This document shows positions 34,215 through 43,726 of a stretch of DNA of 64,000 nt, one piece after another. The stretch's first letter is position 1; each line of letters begins with the position of its first letter. The notes beneath the pieces were generated by a model. The model ran no database searches, was not told the origin of the DNA, and worked only from the letters and a program-made list of their open reading frames with translations. The translations under genes were made by a program, and so were the position numbers. Origin of the DNA: Rhodospirillales bacterium (GTDB lineage Bacteria; Pseudomonadota; Alphaproteobacteria; Micavibrionales; Micavibrionaceae); assembly GCA_020638395.1 (NCBI GenBank), contig JACKIP010000002.1:150678-214677 (forward strand). Direction: 5' to 3'.

Positions 34215-36467
34215 TCAGGTACGACGATCCACGAGATACAGCCGGAAAGAATTGGCAATCACCAGTAGGGATGACCCCGACATGGCCAGAGCGGCAATCA
34301 GCGGGGTGACAACCCCGGCAAATGCCAGCGGGATTGCAATCGCATTGTAAATGACCGCCAGTGCAAAGTTACTTTTCACCAGTTGTTGTGTGCGGGTGGC
34401 AATGTCATAGGCCTGTAGCACCGGTTTGAACTGATCACCCATAAAGACGATATCTGCGGCATTCTGAGCCATGTCGATGGCAGTCCCCGGAGCCATCGAC
34501 ACATCGGCCCCCGCCAGAGCCGGGGCATCATTCAGCCCGTCTCCGATCATCAGAACGTGGTGCCCCTGCGCCTTTAAAGCCTGTAAATAGGCATATTTCT
34601 GCGGCGGAGTCTGATCTCCTTTTACGTCGTCGATATGGCAGGCCGCCGCAATCCGTTCCGCAACATGAGTCCGGTCTCCGGAAAGCAGAACCGGACGGAT
34701 ACCCTTTTTCTGCAAAACCGCTATGGTTTCCACAGCATCTGTGCGCAGGTGATCTTCAAAAATGAACCGTACAGGTTTTTGCCCATTCCCCGGGGCCAGC
34801 CATAATTCCAGATCATTCTGCTGGGCAGCGGCGGGATCTCCGCACCAGTTTCGGCTGCCGAGGCGGATTTCATGGCCCTGATACAGCGCAGACAGACCTT
34901 TTCCCTGATGTTCCTGCACAGCCTCCACCGGAACTAAATTGCCATCCCAGGCGGACACAATCGCCCGCGCCAGCGGATGTCGACTCTGTGTTGCAAGAGA
35001 GGCTGCCAATTGCAGTATTTCCGGGAGGTAATCTCCCTGTAGCTGCGGCCGGCCCAGAGTTAACGTTCCGGTTTTATCTACAATGACCGTATCAATCCCC
35101 GCCAGACGTTCCAGAGCATCGCCGGATTTCAACATAATTCCTTTTTTCATCAAGCGTCCACTGGCCAGAACCTGTACAACCGGAACCGCCAGCCCCAGCG
35201 CGCACGGGCAGGTGATAATCAAAACCGTGACCGCAATCATCAGCGCGTCCTGCCAGGCGGCCCCCAAAACGCCCCACCACAGCACAAATGCGGCCGCCGC
35301 CAGCGTATGAACCACGGGGGTATAAAGACGGGCGGCGCGATCTGCGAGACGCACATATTTTGCCTGTCCCTGCTCTGCTTTTTCCATCAGACGAACGATA
35401 TCCGCCAGCAAGGAATCCTGCGCAGCTTTGGCAACCGTCACCAGAACCGGGGCGGACAGATTGAGCGTTCCGGCGTAGACGTCCGTCCCTTCCGCAACCG
35501 TGCGCGGAACGGTTTCCCCGGTCACCAGAGAGGTATCCACCGTGCTGTGCCCTGATGTGACCACACCATCGACCGGAAATTTTTCCCCGACCGCCACAGA
35601 AACCACCATGCCTTCCCGCAGATCACGAATAGGAACCCGGCGACTTTTCCCCTGCTCCAGAATATTTGCAAATCCGGACAAGGTGCTCATCAGATCCAGC
35701 GCTGCACTTTTCGCCGTGCGGCGCGCCCGGAAATCAAGATAACGCCCTACCAGCAGGAAAAAGGTCAGCATCACCGCCGAGTCAAAATAGACATGCTCGC
35801 CGTCATGAAGCATTTCAAATATACTCATCCCCGTTGCCAGAAGCAGCGCCAGAGAAATTGGCACATCCATATTTGTCTGGCGATTTTTTAAGGCTCCCCA
35901 GGCGGAGCGAAAGAAGGGGCGTCCGGAAAATGCAATGGTGGGAATGCCGATCAGGGCCGACACCCAGTTCATCAGCTCGCGTGTGGCCAGCCCCATCGTC
36001 TCGGTTGAGGTGCTCCATAACCCCACCGATAGCAGCATGATATTACCCATCGCAAAGCCCGCAACTCCCAGACAAAGCAGGAGAAACCGGTCTTCGCGCT
36101 CGGCCTCCCCCTTTTCAGACTCCGTGCTGTAAGGCGCGACCGTATAGCCCAGATTTGCCACCTGCGCCGCAAAATGCCCTGCCGCCGCGGCCGGTCCTGT
36201 CCAGATAATCTGAAGGCGGCCGGTCGTGAAATTCAGACGGGCCTGTTCAATCCGCGGGTCCTGTAAAAGGGTCGATTCAATTTTCTGGATGCAGGCGGCG
36301 CAATGCACACCGCCGATCAACAGAGACAGGGCATACCGCCCCTCCCCCGCCGGCTTGACCAGACCTTCATAGCCGGAAAAATCAACGCTTTCCCGCGCCT
36401 CTAACGACTGAGAAAGTTCATCGCGGTTTGGTATTCCAGAGGAGATGTGGTGTTCTGTTCCGTCCAT
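34215..36467 (-). CDS. ccoI: Copper-translocating P1B-type ATPase CcoI/FixI
   Basis: Copper exporter that supplies the periplasmic copper route for cbb3 oxidase assembly. The 750-residue protein has an N-terminal HMA metal-binding domain (GGVHCAACIQKIE, about 52-64), eight predicted helices, the transport motif CPC in ITCPCALGLAVP (about 418-424), DKTGTLTLG with the phosphorylated Asp near 461, and MIGDGLNDAPALAGADV. The start at 36467 overlaps fixH by 67 bases but has GGAAG 7 bases upstream and no other methionine precedes the metal-binding domain. It is the last gene of the ccoN-to-ccoI run; a ccoS gene is not found after it. Confidence 0.94.
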   Translation of the reverse strand: MDGTEHHISSGIPNRDELSQSLEARESVDFSGYEGLVKPAGEGRYALSLLIGGVHCAACIQKIESTLLQDPRIEQARLNFTTGRLQIIWTGPAAAAGHFAAQVANLGYTVAPYSTESEKGEAEREDRFLLLCLGVAGFAMGNIMLLSVGLWSTSTETMGLATRELMNWVSALIGIPTIAFSGRPFFRSAWGALKNRQTNMDVPISLALLLATGMSIFEMLHDGEHVYFDSAVMLTFFLLVGRYLDFRARRTAKSAALDLMSTLSGFANILEQGKSRRVPIRDLREGMVVSVAVGEKFPVDGVVTSGHSTVDTSLVTGETVPRTVAEGTDVYAGTLNLSAPVLVTVAKAAQDSLLADIVRLMEKAEQGQAKYVRLADRAARLYTPVVHTLAAAAFVLWWGVLGAAWQDALMIAVTVLIITCPCALGLAVPVVQVLASGRLMKKGIMLKSGDALERLAGIDTVIVDKTGTLTLGRPQLQGDYLPEILQLAASLATQSRHPLARAIVSAWDGNLVPVEAVQEHQGKGLSALYQGHEIRLGSRNWCGDPAAAQQNDLELWLAPGNGQKPVRFIFEDHLRTDAVETIAVLQKKGIRPVLLSGDRTHVAERIAAACHIDDVKGDQTPPQKYAYLQALKAQGHHVLMIGDGLNDAPALAGADVSMAPGTAIDMAQNAADIVFMGDQFKPVLQAYDIATRTQQLVKSNFALAVIYNAIAIPLAFAGVVTPLIAALAMSGSSLLVIANSFRLYLVDRRT

Positions 36468-36940
36468 GTTGCTTCCAGATTAGCGGTCCAGCGCCCATGA
36501 AACGGCAGATCCAAAGGCGCGCTGTAAACTCCGTCCCCCCGGTAGCCGAGAGAGACCTCAAAATCGGAGCCTCCCTGTATCCGGCGCACCAGAGCCGCAG
36601 AAATACGAGCATTTTCAATCGGACGCCCGGCTTTATCGGTAAACGTTACGATTAAGCTATTATTTTCAAAGCGCGGGTCAAGTCGGACGCCCAAAGAGTC
36701 CTGGGCCCGCGCTTTTTCTGCAAAAGCGTCATAGGCCAGACCGTCTTCATAGGCACGATCGTCAATCACCCCGGTATGGGTTGAAACCGCCGTGTAAACG
36801 TAATACGCATCCACGCTGGCAAAAACGATAAAAAATGCAATCAGGCTCCAGAGGAACCGGAACCCGTCGCGGCGGCTCTGAGCAGAAGCGGAAGGAGAAG
36901 ACGCCGCGGAGGAAGAGGAGGAAGAAATTTTGTCCGCCAT
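36401..36940 (-). CDS. fixH: FixH/CcoH family cbb3 assembly protein
   Basis: A 179-residue single-span protein needed to stabilise the cbb3 complex. A Ser/Ala-rich cytoplasmic start of about 24 residues is followed by a helix (FLWSLIAFFIVFASVDAYYVY) and a periplasmic beta-rich domain of FixH type, with DLPFHGRWTANLEATW near the C-terminus. The N-terminal serine-rich stretch is longer than usual. It lies between ccoG (2-base gap) and ccoI (overlap). Confidence 0.9.
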   Translation of the reverse strand: MADKISSSSSSAASSPSASAQSRRDGFRFLWSLIAFFIVFASVDAYYVYTAVSTHTGVIDDRAYEDGLAYDAFAEKARAQDSLGVRLDPRFENNSLIVTFTDKAGRPIENARISAALVRRIQGGSDFEVSLGYRGDGVYSAPLDLPFHGRWTANLEATWTEQNTTSPLEYQTAMNFLSR

Positions 36941-36942
36941 CC

Positions 36943-38376
36943 TTAGCGCGCTCCCGGCCGTTTGCTCATGAACACGCTTTCATGCTCGACGGCATGACCA
37001 TTGGCTTTGTCAACCAGACGGAACATGATGTTGACCGGCTTTTGTGGCTCCAGCGGCGCTTCGACCAGCACGTGGAAATGCCCGACCTTGTCCGCTTCCA
37101 CATAAAGCTGGTCAGGCGTCACATCGCCTGCGCTCTTGATGCTGAGTTTTGCCTGCTCCAACCCTTCAACCTCCAGAGCGTAATTGCGGTGCTCATGGGT
37201 TTTGTTCAGGATTTTGATATCATAGCCATTCCGGATTTCTCCTCCCGTCAGGTGGACAAACAACGGATTGCGGTCATGCAGGACGTTCAGCTCCAGCGGC
37301 GTTCTGGTCACCAGAGCATATAACATCAGCCCCCCGACCACACACAAAATCGCCATATAGTAAAGTGTACGCGGACGGATAAAGTGCAGCTTGTCCGGTT
37401 TTTTGCCATCATGACAGGCCTCCAGACGGTTTTCCGTGTCATAGCGGATCAGCCCTTTCGGCAAATCCAGCTTGGTCATCACGTCATCGCAGGCATCAAT
37501 ACACAACCCGCAGGCGATGCATTCCATCTGCAATCCGTGCCGGATATCAATTCCCATCGGGCAAACCTGAACACAGGCCGTACAATCAATACAATGACCG
37601 CGCCCATCCCAGCTATCGCCTTTTTTGTGCTTTCCACGCGGCTCCCCCCGATCCACATCATAACCGATAATCAGGGTATCTTTATCGAACATTGCCGACT
37701 GGAACCGGGCATAGGGGCACATGAAAGTGCAGACCTGTTCCCGCGCAAATCCGGCCATAATGTAAGTGGACAAGGTCAATCCTATGACAAACATCATAAC
37801 CGTTGACGACACATTGAAAGTCAGGAAATCATGCACCAGAGTCGGCGCATCATTGAAATACAGCACGAATGATCCGGCGGTAAACCAGCCGATTGCCAGC
37901 CACAGAATATGAGTGATAATCATTTTATAGATTTTTTCAAATGTCCAGGGGCCTTCCCGCAGCTTTTTACGTTTATTGCGGTCGCCCTGAACAATCCGTT
38001 CCACCCATATGTACAGATCGGTCCAGACGGTCTGGAAACAAAAATAACCGCACCAGACCCGCCCCAGCAAGCTGGTCACCAGAAACAGGCCGATAGCGGC
38101 AGTAATCAGAACGCCGGTCAGAATATAAATTTCCTGCGGCCAGATTTCAAACCAGAACCAATAGGCCCGCCCCCGCGACAAATCAATCAGAACCGCCTGA
38201 TCCGGCGCATTCGGCCCCCGGTCCCAGCGGATAAACGGCGTCGTATAATAAATTCCCAGACAGACAATCATCGCAATCCATTTCAGATTGCGATAAATAC
38301 CGGAGACACGCCGCGGATAAATCCGTTCCTGCTTTTTGAAGAGCTGGATATCCTGTTCCGGTGCGCCTGCAGTCAT
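36943..38376 (-). CDS. ccoG: Cytochrome c oxidase accessory protein CcoG (FixG)
   Basis: Membrane ferredoxin-like protein; in Rhodobacter CcoG is reported to reduce Cu(II) for cbb3 assembly. The 477-residue protein has five hydrophobic helices in the N-terminal half. Two 4Fe-4S clusters are at about residues 262-300: CIDCTACVQVCPMGIDIR and MECIACGLCIDACD. A C-terminal immunoglobulin-like periplasmic domain follows the last helix (LYYMAILCVVGGLMLYALV). It lies 17 bases downstream of ccoP. Confidence 0.94.
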   Translation of the reverse strand: MTAGAPEQDIQLFKKQERIYPRRVSGIYRNLKWIAMIVCLGIYYTTPFIRWDRGPNAPDQAVLIDLSRGRAYWFWFEIWPQEIYILTGVLITAAIGLFLVTSLLGRVWCGYFCFQTVWTDLYIWVERIVQGDRNKRKKLREGPWTFEKIYKMIITHILWLAIGWFTAGSFVLYFNDAPTLVHDFLTFNVSSTVMMFVIGLTLSTYIMAGFAREQVCTFMCPYARFQSAMFDKDTLIIGYDVDRGEPRGKHKKGDSWDGRGHCIDCTACVQVCPMGIDIRHGLQMECIACGLCIDACDDVMTKLDLPKGLIRYDTENRLEACHDGKKPDKLHFIRPRTLYYMAILCVVGGLMLYALVTRTPLELNVLHDRNPLFVHLTGGEIRNGYDIKILNKTHEHRNYALEVEGLEQAKLSIKSAGDVTPDQLYVEADKVGHFHVLVEAPLEPQKPVNIMFRLVDKANGHAVEHESVFMSKRPGAR

Positions 38377-38393
38377 TATTTTAGTCTTTCTGT

Positions 38394-39509
38394 TTATTCA
38401 GCAGCAGGTGCCTCCGGCAGGTGAGCCGCCGGAGTTTCGTCACCTGCCGGATTCAAAATATCTTCTGGAATCAGAGGCTGAGGAGTCTCGATCTCCTCTT
38501 CCACGATCACACGATCCGTCTCCACCGGAAGAGGTTGTTCGACATCTTCAATGACGCCCCCCTCCGGCGTTTCTTCTACTTCGATCACATTCAGAACCGG
38601 CACAACGTCTTCTACGGCAACTTCTGCCACAGGAGTATCTTCCTCGCCGCCTCCAAGCTCATGCACATAGATGGCCAACTGGCGGATCGTATTTTTGTCC
38701 AGACGTTCTCCCCAGGCTGGCATGACCCCCGCATGAGCATTATAAACCGTCTCATACACAGCTTCTTTCGTGCCACCATACAGCCAGATCGAATCTGTCA
38801 GATTCGGAGCTCCTACCTCCCGTCCTCCGGTTCCTTTTTCCCCGTGACAGGCCGCACAGTTTTCCTGAAAGACGGTATATCCCGGCATGGAAGCCTGCGC
38901 CTCGCCCTTAGACAGAGCCAGAACGTACTCGACGACCTCGTTAATCTCTTCCTTGTTCAGCAGCCCGTCTTTTCCAAAAGCCGGCATCTGAGAAACACGC
39001 GTATCGTCGTTCCCCGCCCGAATTCCGTATTGCAGAGTGGTATGGATATCGTCGATCTTGCCACCCCATAACCAGTCATCATCATTCAGGTTCGGGTACC
39101 CAAATCCGCCTTCTGCACCGGTTCCATGGCACATCGCGCAATTATCCTTAAAGGCCGCACGTCCCCCGGCCACGGCAAAGGCATACAGCTCCGGATCATC
39201 CAGAACTTCTTTGAAAGACGCCTGTTCAAATTTTCCCAGATAGACGGCCTGCCTCTGATGAATTTCATTCTGGCTTTCCGAGAGTTCCTTATACTGACTG
39301 TAACCGGACGTCCCCTCGGTTGCGCCTCCCGGAACCGGCCAGGCCGGGTAGACAACAAAGTACCATATCGACCAGATAATGCTCACCAGCCAGACCCAGA
39401 CCCACCAGCGCGGCAGGGGGTTATTAAGTTCTTTTAGTCCATCCCACTCATGCCCCGTTGTCTCAACTCCGGAAATATGGTCAACATCTTTTTTGTGTTC
39501 ATTCGTCAT
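38394..39509 (-). CDS. ccoP: cbb3-type cytochrome c oxidase subunit III (dihaem CcoP)
   Basis: Dihaem c-type cytochrome that passes electrons to CcoO/CcoN. The 371-residue protein has an N-terminal helix (WWVWVWLVSIIWSIWYFVVY). Two haem-binding motifs follow, CAMCH (about 124-128) and CAACH (about 216-220), each with a distal methionine context (VSQMPAFG, GVMPAWG). The last 80 residues are an unusual acidic, proline-rich extension (VEEEIETPQPLIPEDI) not needed for the normal fold. It starts with an 11-base overlap with ccoQ. Confidence 0.95.
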   Translation of the reverse strand: MTNEHKKDVDHISGVETTGHEWDGLKELNNPLPRWWVWVWLVSIIWSIWYFVVYPAWPVPGGATEGTSGYSQYKELSESQNEIHQRQAVYLGKFEQASFKEVLDDPELYAFAVAGGRAAFKDNCAMCHGTGAEGGFGYPNLNDDDWLWGGKIDDIHTTLQYGIRAGNDDTRVSQMPAFGKDGLLNKEEINEVVEYVLALSKGEAQASMPGYTVFQENCAACHGEKGTGGREVGAPNLTDSIWLYGGTKEAVYETVYNAHAGVMPAWGERLDKNTIRQLAIYVHELGGGEEDTPVAEVAVEDVVPVLNVIEVEETPEGGVIEDVEQPLPVETDRVIVEEEIETPQPLIPEDILNPAGDETPAAHLPEAPAAE

Positions 39510-39657
39510 CTTGTCCCTCCTTTAAGGGCATATCAGCATAGGATTTATAGAGCTTCCCGGCCCCCGGACGGAAAAGCCAGATCAACATGACCAGAAAAAA
39601 GCCCATAAAGAAAAACAGGCCAATCATACCCGCATTATCGGAAATAAAATCAATCAC
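39499..39657 (-). CDS. ccoQ: cbb3-type cytochrome c oxidase subunit CcoQ
   Basis: A 52-residue single-helix subunit. Starting at the GTG at 39657, which overlaps the ccoO stop codon, the frame reads [32 protein letters not shown] and [20 protein letters not shown] before TGA. The [17 protein letters not shown] ending is typical of CcoQ. It overlaps ccoP by 11 bases. CcoQ helps stabilise the complex. Its short length explains why it is easily missed. Confidence 0.9.
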   Translation of the reverse strand: MIDFISDNAGMIGLFFFMGFFLVMLIWLFRPGAGKLYKSYADMPLKEGQDDE

Positions 39658-40412
39658 TGAGCGACCTCCTCTTTGGATAACTGGATTCCCTTGATGGTAT
39701 CAAAATCAACCATTGTCCCCAAAACCTGTAAATAGGCGACAAGCGCATCCATCTCGGAAACCATCTCCGGCTGACCATCAAAATCACGCGCATTGACTCT
39801 CTCGCCATAACGTTCCTGCAGTCCGGCGATGTCTGCGCCGCCAGCTTCCCCGGTGGCCTGCACCAGCGCGTCTTTTTCAGCATTGGCAATCATTTCATCC
39901 GTATAGGGAACGCCCATCAGGCGCAGCGTCTTCAGGTGTTTGTCCAGATCATACAATTTAGCGCCGTTTTTCCGCAGAAAGCTGTAAGACGGCATAATGG
40001 ATTCCGGCACCACGGAGCGCGGACGGATCAGGTGGGCCACATGCCATTCATCAGAATATTTTGCCCCGACCCGCGCCAGATCTGGCCCGGTCCGTTTGGA
40101 CCCCCACTGGAACGGGTGGTCATACATGCTTTCCGCTGCCAGAGAATAGTGCCCATAACGCTCCACCTCATCCCGCAGCGGACGGATTTGCTGGGAATGG
40201 CAGTTATAGCACCCCTCGCGAACATAAATATTATACCCTGCCAGTTCCAGAGGCGTATAGGGACGCATTCCTTCCACAGACTCAATCACTGTTTCCTGAC
40301 GGAAAAGAGGGATAATCTCGATAATCCCACCAATTAAGACCGTCACGATGATTGCAATAAGCAGAACGATGGAGTGCTTCTCCAAAAATTCGTGTTTTTT
40401 TAATGGATTCAT
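39654..40412 (-). CDS. ccoO: cbb3-type cytochrome c oxidase subunit II (monohaem CcoO)
   Basis: Membrane-anchored c-type cytochrome. The ATG at 40412 follows a strong AAGGAG 8 bases upstream and gives [18 protein letters not shown]; a frame to 40460 lacks this signal. The 252-residue protein has one helix ([21 protein letters not shown]), the haem motif C68-YN-C71-H72 in [16 protein letters not shown] and the expected distal methionine block SIMPSYSFL. It lies between ccoN (22-base gap) and ccoQ. Confidence 0.96.
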   Translation of the reverse strand: MNPLKKHEFLEKHSIVLLIAIIVTVLIGGIIEIIPLFRQETVIESVEGMRPYTPLELAGYNIYVREGCYNCHSQQIRPLRDEVERYGHYSLAAESMYDHPFQWGSKRTGPDLARVGAKYSDEWHVAHLIRPRSVVPESIMPSYSFLRKNGAKLYDLDKHLKTLRLMGVPYTDEMIANAEKDALVQATGEAGGADIAGLQERYGERVNARDFDGQPEMVSEMDALVAYLQVLGTMVDFDTIKGIQLSKEEVAQ

Positions 40413-40434
40413 ATTTTTTCTCCTTAAATTCTGC

Positions 40435-41934
40435 TTATTCTGCCGGTTGAGGCTGAGCAATCATACCGCGCGGTGCAATTCGGCCTTCTCTGGCATTTCC
40501 ATCTTTATCCACTTCCCCGGCACGAACATCTCCCTTGATGGTGCGGTAGAAATTGTAGCACATGATGAGTGCACCGCTGAGATAGAGTAGTCCCCCCGTC
40601 GCCCGAATCACATAGAAGATATGCATCTCGACTACGGTTTCCACAAAGGAATAAGTCAGGAAGCCCATATCGTCATAGGTCCGCCACATCAGGCCCTGCA
40701 TAATCCCGGAAACCCACATCGCCGTGATGTACAGAACAATCCCGAAGGTTGCAACCCACAGGTGCAGGTTGACAAGTTTCAGAGAATAAACCTCTTTTTG
40801 TCCCCACAGGCGCGGCACCAGATAATACAAAGATCCAAAGGTAATGAAGCCAACCCAGCCCAATGCGCCGGAGTGAACGTGTCCAATTGTCCAGTCAGTA
40901 TAGTGGGACAATGAGTTCACGTAACGGATCGCCATCAGAGGCCCTTCGAAGGTACTCATCCCGTAGAACGCCACCCCGATAATCATAAACCGCAGAACCG
41001 GGTCGCTGCGCAGCTTGTGCCAGGCCCCCGACAGGGTCATCATTCCGTTAATCATCCCGCCCCAGCTCGGCATCCACAGGATAATCGAGAAGGTCATTCC
41101 CAAAGTCTGGGTCCAGTCCGGCAGCGCCGTATAGTGCAGGTGGTGCGGACCCGCCCAGATATAGATAAAAATCAGCGACCAGAAGTGAACGATCGACAGA
41201 CGGTAAGAATAAACCGGGCGTTCGGCACGCTTGGGAATGAAGTAGTACATCATGCCCAGAAATCCGGCGGTCAGGAAGAACCCCACCGCATTGTGACCGT
41301 ACCACCACTGGATCATCGCGCTTTGCACACCGGCGGGAACGGAATAGCTTTTCGCGCCCAGCCACTCAACCGGAATATGAACGTTATTGCCCAGATGCAA
41401 CACCGCTACAGTAATGATAAAAGACAGATAAAACCAGTTCGCCACGTAGAGATGCGGCTCTTTGCGTTTGATAATGGTCATCATGTAAACCAGCAAATAC
41501 GCGACCCAGACAACGGTCAGCCACAGATCGGCATACCATTCCGGCTCGGCATATTCTTTACTCTGGGTAACTCCGAGGAGGTATCCGACGGCCGCCATAA
41601 CGATAAAGGCCTGATAGCCCCAGAAGGTAAACAGAGGGAGCTTGTCTCCCCACAATCTGACCCGGCAGGTTCTTTGCACAACATAATAGCTGGTAGCGAA
41701 CAGCGCATTCCCGCCAAAGGCAAAAATCACCGCAGAAGTATGAAGCGGCCGCAACCGTCCGAAATTGAAATACGGTTCAAAATTCAGGTCCGGAAAGGCC
41801 AACTGAAGCGCAATCAGAACGCCTCCGGACATTCCCACCACGCCCCAGAAACAGGTCGCAATCACAAACATCCGGACAATATCGTAATTGTACTCCGGAT
41901 GAGCCTGTGTATTAGAAACGGTTGTTGTACTCAT
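40435..41934 (-). CDS. ccoN: cbb3-type cytochrome c oxidase subunit I (CcoN)
   Basis: Catalytic subunit with haem b and the b3-CuB site, reducing oxygen at low concentration and pumping protons. The 499-residue protein has about 12-14 helices. Conserved histidines appear in [40 protein letters not shown] and [12 protein letters not shown]. The C-terminus is a polar tail ([17 protein letters not shown]). Loss of the K-channel or copper ligands is not evident. It starts 15 bases after the SafE-like gene. Confidence 0.97.
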   Translation of the reverse strand: MSTTTVSNTQAHPEYNYDIVRMFVIATCFWGVVGMSGGVLIALQLAFPDLNFEPYFNFGRLRPLHTSAVIFAFGGNALFATSYYVVQRTCRVRLWGDKLPLFTFWGYQAFIVMAAVGYLLGVTQSKEYAEPEWYADLWLTVVWVAYLLVYMMTIIKRKEPHLYVANWFYLSFIITVAVLHLGNNVHIPVEWLGAKSYSVPAGVQSAMIQWWYGHNAVGFFLTAGFLGMMYYFIPKRAERPVYSYRLSIVHFWSLIFIYIWAGPHHLHYTALPDWTQTLGMTFSIILWMPSWGGMINGMMTLSGAWHKLRSDPVLRFMIIGVAFYGMSTFEGPLMAIRYVNSLSHYTDWTIGHVHSGALGWVGFITFGSLYYLVPRLWGQKEVYSLKLVNLHLWVATFGIVLYITAMWVSGIMQGLMWRTYDDMGFLTYSFVETVVEMHIFYVIRATGGLLYLSGALIMCYNFYRTIKGDVRAGEVDKDGNAREGRIAPRGMIAQPQPAE

Positions 41935-41949
41935 TTGTTTTCCTTTATC

Positions 41950-42681
41950 TCAAGACATCAACATCATTCCGGCCAGAGCGAACAGCCACAGACCGCTCCA
42001 GACCATAAATACCTGTGTAACACGCTGCATAGTAACAGGAAATTTCGTTTTCAGAAATCCCCCGCCAAGGCCGGTGGCCATCAGTGCCGGCATGGTTCCA
42101 ACCCCGAATGCCGCCATCGCCAGACCTGCAGACAACCCGTTTTCTGCGGTTGAGGCTGCCATCAGCGCGGACAATACCAGCCCGCAGGGCATAAATCCAA
42201 GAATAATTCCCATCAAAAATTTTTTTATCCCCGACGGATTTTGCGACAAAAATGCAACAGACCTGGCCATGCTCTGATACGGGATCAGGGCCCGTCCGCC
42301 CAGCCGCGTTGCCCATGGAAACAGGCGCATCAAAGAAGGAAAGGCACTCACGATAAACAAGATTCCCGCCAGACACAGAATTGGCACCACAATCAATGTG
42401 CGAACCGGCAAAAACAGAAACGCGGCATTTAGGACAGACCCTAGCAGAACCGCCAGAATCGTATAGGTCGTCAGGCGTCCCAGATGATAGGGGAGCAAAA
42501 AAGCCTGTCCGATTTTTTCAACTTTTCCGGTCTGGGACAACACAAACGGCCCGCACATGGCAACACAATGCGTCATTCCTCCGACCAGCCCGGCAAGAAA
42601 CAGACTCAGGGGTAATCCGTACGATAAAGAAATATCGTGCAGACATCCCGAAACTGATTGTAATATTTCCGCAGGGGCCAT
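41950..42681 (-). CDS. Sulfite exporter TauE/SafE-like membrane protein, cbb3 operon
   Basis: A 243-residue polytopic membrane protein with about six helices (FLAGLVGGMTHCVAMCGPF, LLGSVLNAAFLFLPVRTLIVV, LMGIILGFMPCGLVLSALMA). HCVAMCGPF and MPCGLV are metal-like Cys/His motifs characteristic of the COG2836 SafE-like group, often encoded beside cbb3 genes and proposed to handle copper or sulfur. It is the first gene of the leftward run and is 79 bases from the FNR box centre region. Its transport role is inferred only. Confidence 0.82.
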   Translation of the reverse strand: MAPAEILQSVSGCLHDISLSYGLPLSLFLAGLVGGMTHCVAMCGPFVLSQTGKVEKIGQAFLLPYHLGRLTTYTILAVLLGSVLNAAFLFLPVRTLIVVPILCLAGILFIVSAFPSLMRLFPWATRLGGRALIPYQSMARSVAFLSQNPSGIKKFLMGIILGFMPCGLVLSALMAASTAENGLSAGLAMAAFGVGTMPALMATGLGGGFLKTKFPVTMQRVTQVFMVWSGLWLFALAGMMLMS

Positions 42682-42760
42682 TCTGTTGTTTTATTTTCCG
42701 CTCATTAGCGAGCCCTTCCCGACTCAGTGTGAATAATCGAGCAAACCATATGGCGATACC

Positions 42761-42774
42761 TTGACTATTGTCAA
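42761..42774. promoter_or_regulatory. FNR-type palindrome between the cbb3 operon and crp/fnr gene
   Basis: TTGAC-TATT-GTCAA, a perfect 14-base dyad; the standard FNR half-site is TTGAT. Rightward, TATGAA at 42792-42797 would be a -10 placing the box near -37 to -41, as in class II activation. Leftward, TATTCA at 42730-42735 gives a similar geometry for the SafE-ccoN operon. The box could therefore serve both promoters. Confidence 0.7.
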
Positions 42775-42838
42775 TTGCCCTTATGAGATGCTATGAATTT
42801 TATCCTGAATTAAGCAAAAACGAAACCCGTGCATACAT

Positions 42839-43582
42839 ATGACTTCTTCCGACTTTCAGGAACGTCTTTCCCGGCAACTTGCCCGGATACCGCTCTTTCA
42901 CACGGCGCGTCCGGACTTTCTTCACGCTCTGAGCGCGCAGGCGCAGCTTATTTCTCTTGAAAAAAATCAGATTCTTTTTCTCCACGAAGACCCCGCCAGT
43001 CGATTTTATCTGGTGGATCGCGGCAGGATAAAGCTGTTTCGCGAAACACGGAATGGGGAGCAGGCCGTTATCGATATCGTCATGAACTCTCACCTGTTCG
43101 GAGAAACCAGCCTGTTTGAAAATGATCTGTACCCCTATAGCGCCGAAGCCGCGGAGCCTTCCTGTGTTTTTTCCCTACCACTATCTGTTTTAAAGGCTGA
43201 AATTGAAACCACCCCCAAGACCGCCATGGCGATGCTGTCCTCCATGGCCCATACCAGGCGGCAACAGGATCAGGAACTGGAACACCGCACCCTGCAAAAC
43301 GCTCCGCAGCGCCTTGGCTGCTTTTTGCTGCGGCTACTCGACCAGCAAACAGACGGCCCCGGAAGTCTCGAACTTCCCTATGACAAAACCCTGATTGCCG
43401 CCCGTCTTGGCATGCAGCCGGAAACCTTTTCCCGCGCTCTGAGCAAACTCAAAGCCGAAACCGGCCTACAGGTCACAAGGGGGCGCGTTGAACTTAACTC
43501 TGTGCAGCAGCTTGCAGATTATTCCTGCACGGCCTGCTCCTCCGAATTTCCCTGCAAGGATTTGTGCGGAAAGAAATTTTGA
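42839..43582 (+). CDS. Crp/Fnr family regulator with C-terminal cysteine cluster
   Basis: A 247-residue regulator: cyclic-nucleotide-binding fold (about 10-130), dimer helix, then helix-turn-helix LIAARLGMQPETFSRALSKL near 195. The recognition helix keeps E-x2-S-R as in E. coli FNR, fitting TTGAT/TTGAC half-sites. It lacks the N-terminal Fe-S cysteines of FNR. Instead its last 20 residues hold CTACSSEFPCKDLC, a CxxC-x5-C-x3-C cluster that could bind iron-sulfur or zinc. It probably senses oxygen, NO or redox state and controls the two FNR boxes flanking its gene. The ATG at 42839 has no strong ribosome binding site. Confidence 0.9.
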   Translation: MTSSDFQERLSRQLARIPLFHTARPDFLHALSAQAQLISLEKNQILFLHEDPASRFYLVDRGRIKLFRETRNGEQAVIDIVMNSHLFGETSLFENDLYPYSAEAAEPSCVFSLPLSVLKAEIETTPKTAMAMLSSMAHTRRQQDQELEHRTLQNAPQRLGCFLLRLLDQQTDGPGSLELPYDKTLIAARLGMQPETFSRALSKLKAETGLQVTRGRVELNSVQQLADYSCTACSSEFPCKDLCGKKF

Positions 43583-43605
43583 AAAAGCGCCGGTCGCCGG
43601 GGGGA

Positions 43606-43635
43606 TTGCGGGACCACCCCCTTTTCGTATATAAT
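43606..43635 (+). promoter_or_regulatory. Putative sigma70 promoter before the acetate operon
   Basis: TTGCGG (43606-43611), 18-base spacer, TATAAT (43630-43635). A transcript would start near 43642, making the FNR box at 43687-43700 lie about 45-58 bases downstream, a position expected to repress. Alternatively the FNR box activates a different promoter further right. Confidence 0.4.
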
Positions 43636-43686
43636 AGAGCTCATACTGATAACCAGAGCAAAATGATGGAAAAGCTGATCTTTGAC

Positions 43687-43700
43687 TTGATAAAGATCAA
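43687..43700 (+). promoter_or_regulatory. Perfect FNR box upstream of the acetate operon
   Basis: TTGAT-AAAG-ATCAA matches the FNR consensus in all ten specific positions. It lies 26 bases before the ATG of the small membrane peptide gene and 284 bases before the MaoC-Pta gene. Centred at 43693.5, classical activation at -41.5 would put the transcript start near 43735. Confidence 0.8.
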
Positions 43701-43726
43701 TTTAAATCATCCCGGCAGGAACCAGA

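Noticed and set aside
41017..42153. 378-codon open frame antisense to ccoN and the SafE-like gene
   Set aside because: Arg/His/Pro-rich shadow frame of ccoN; no family features.
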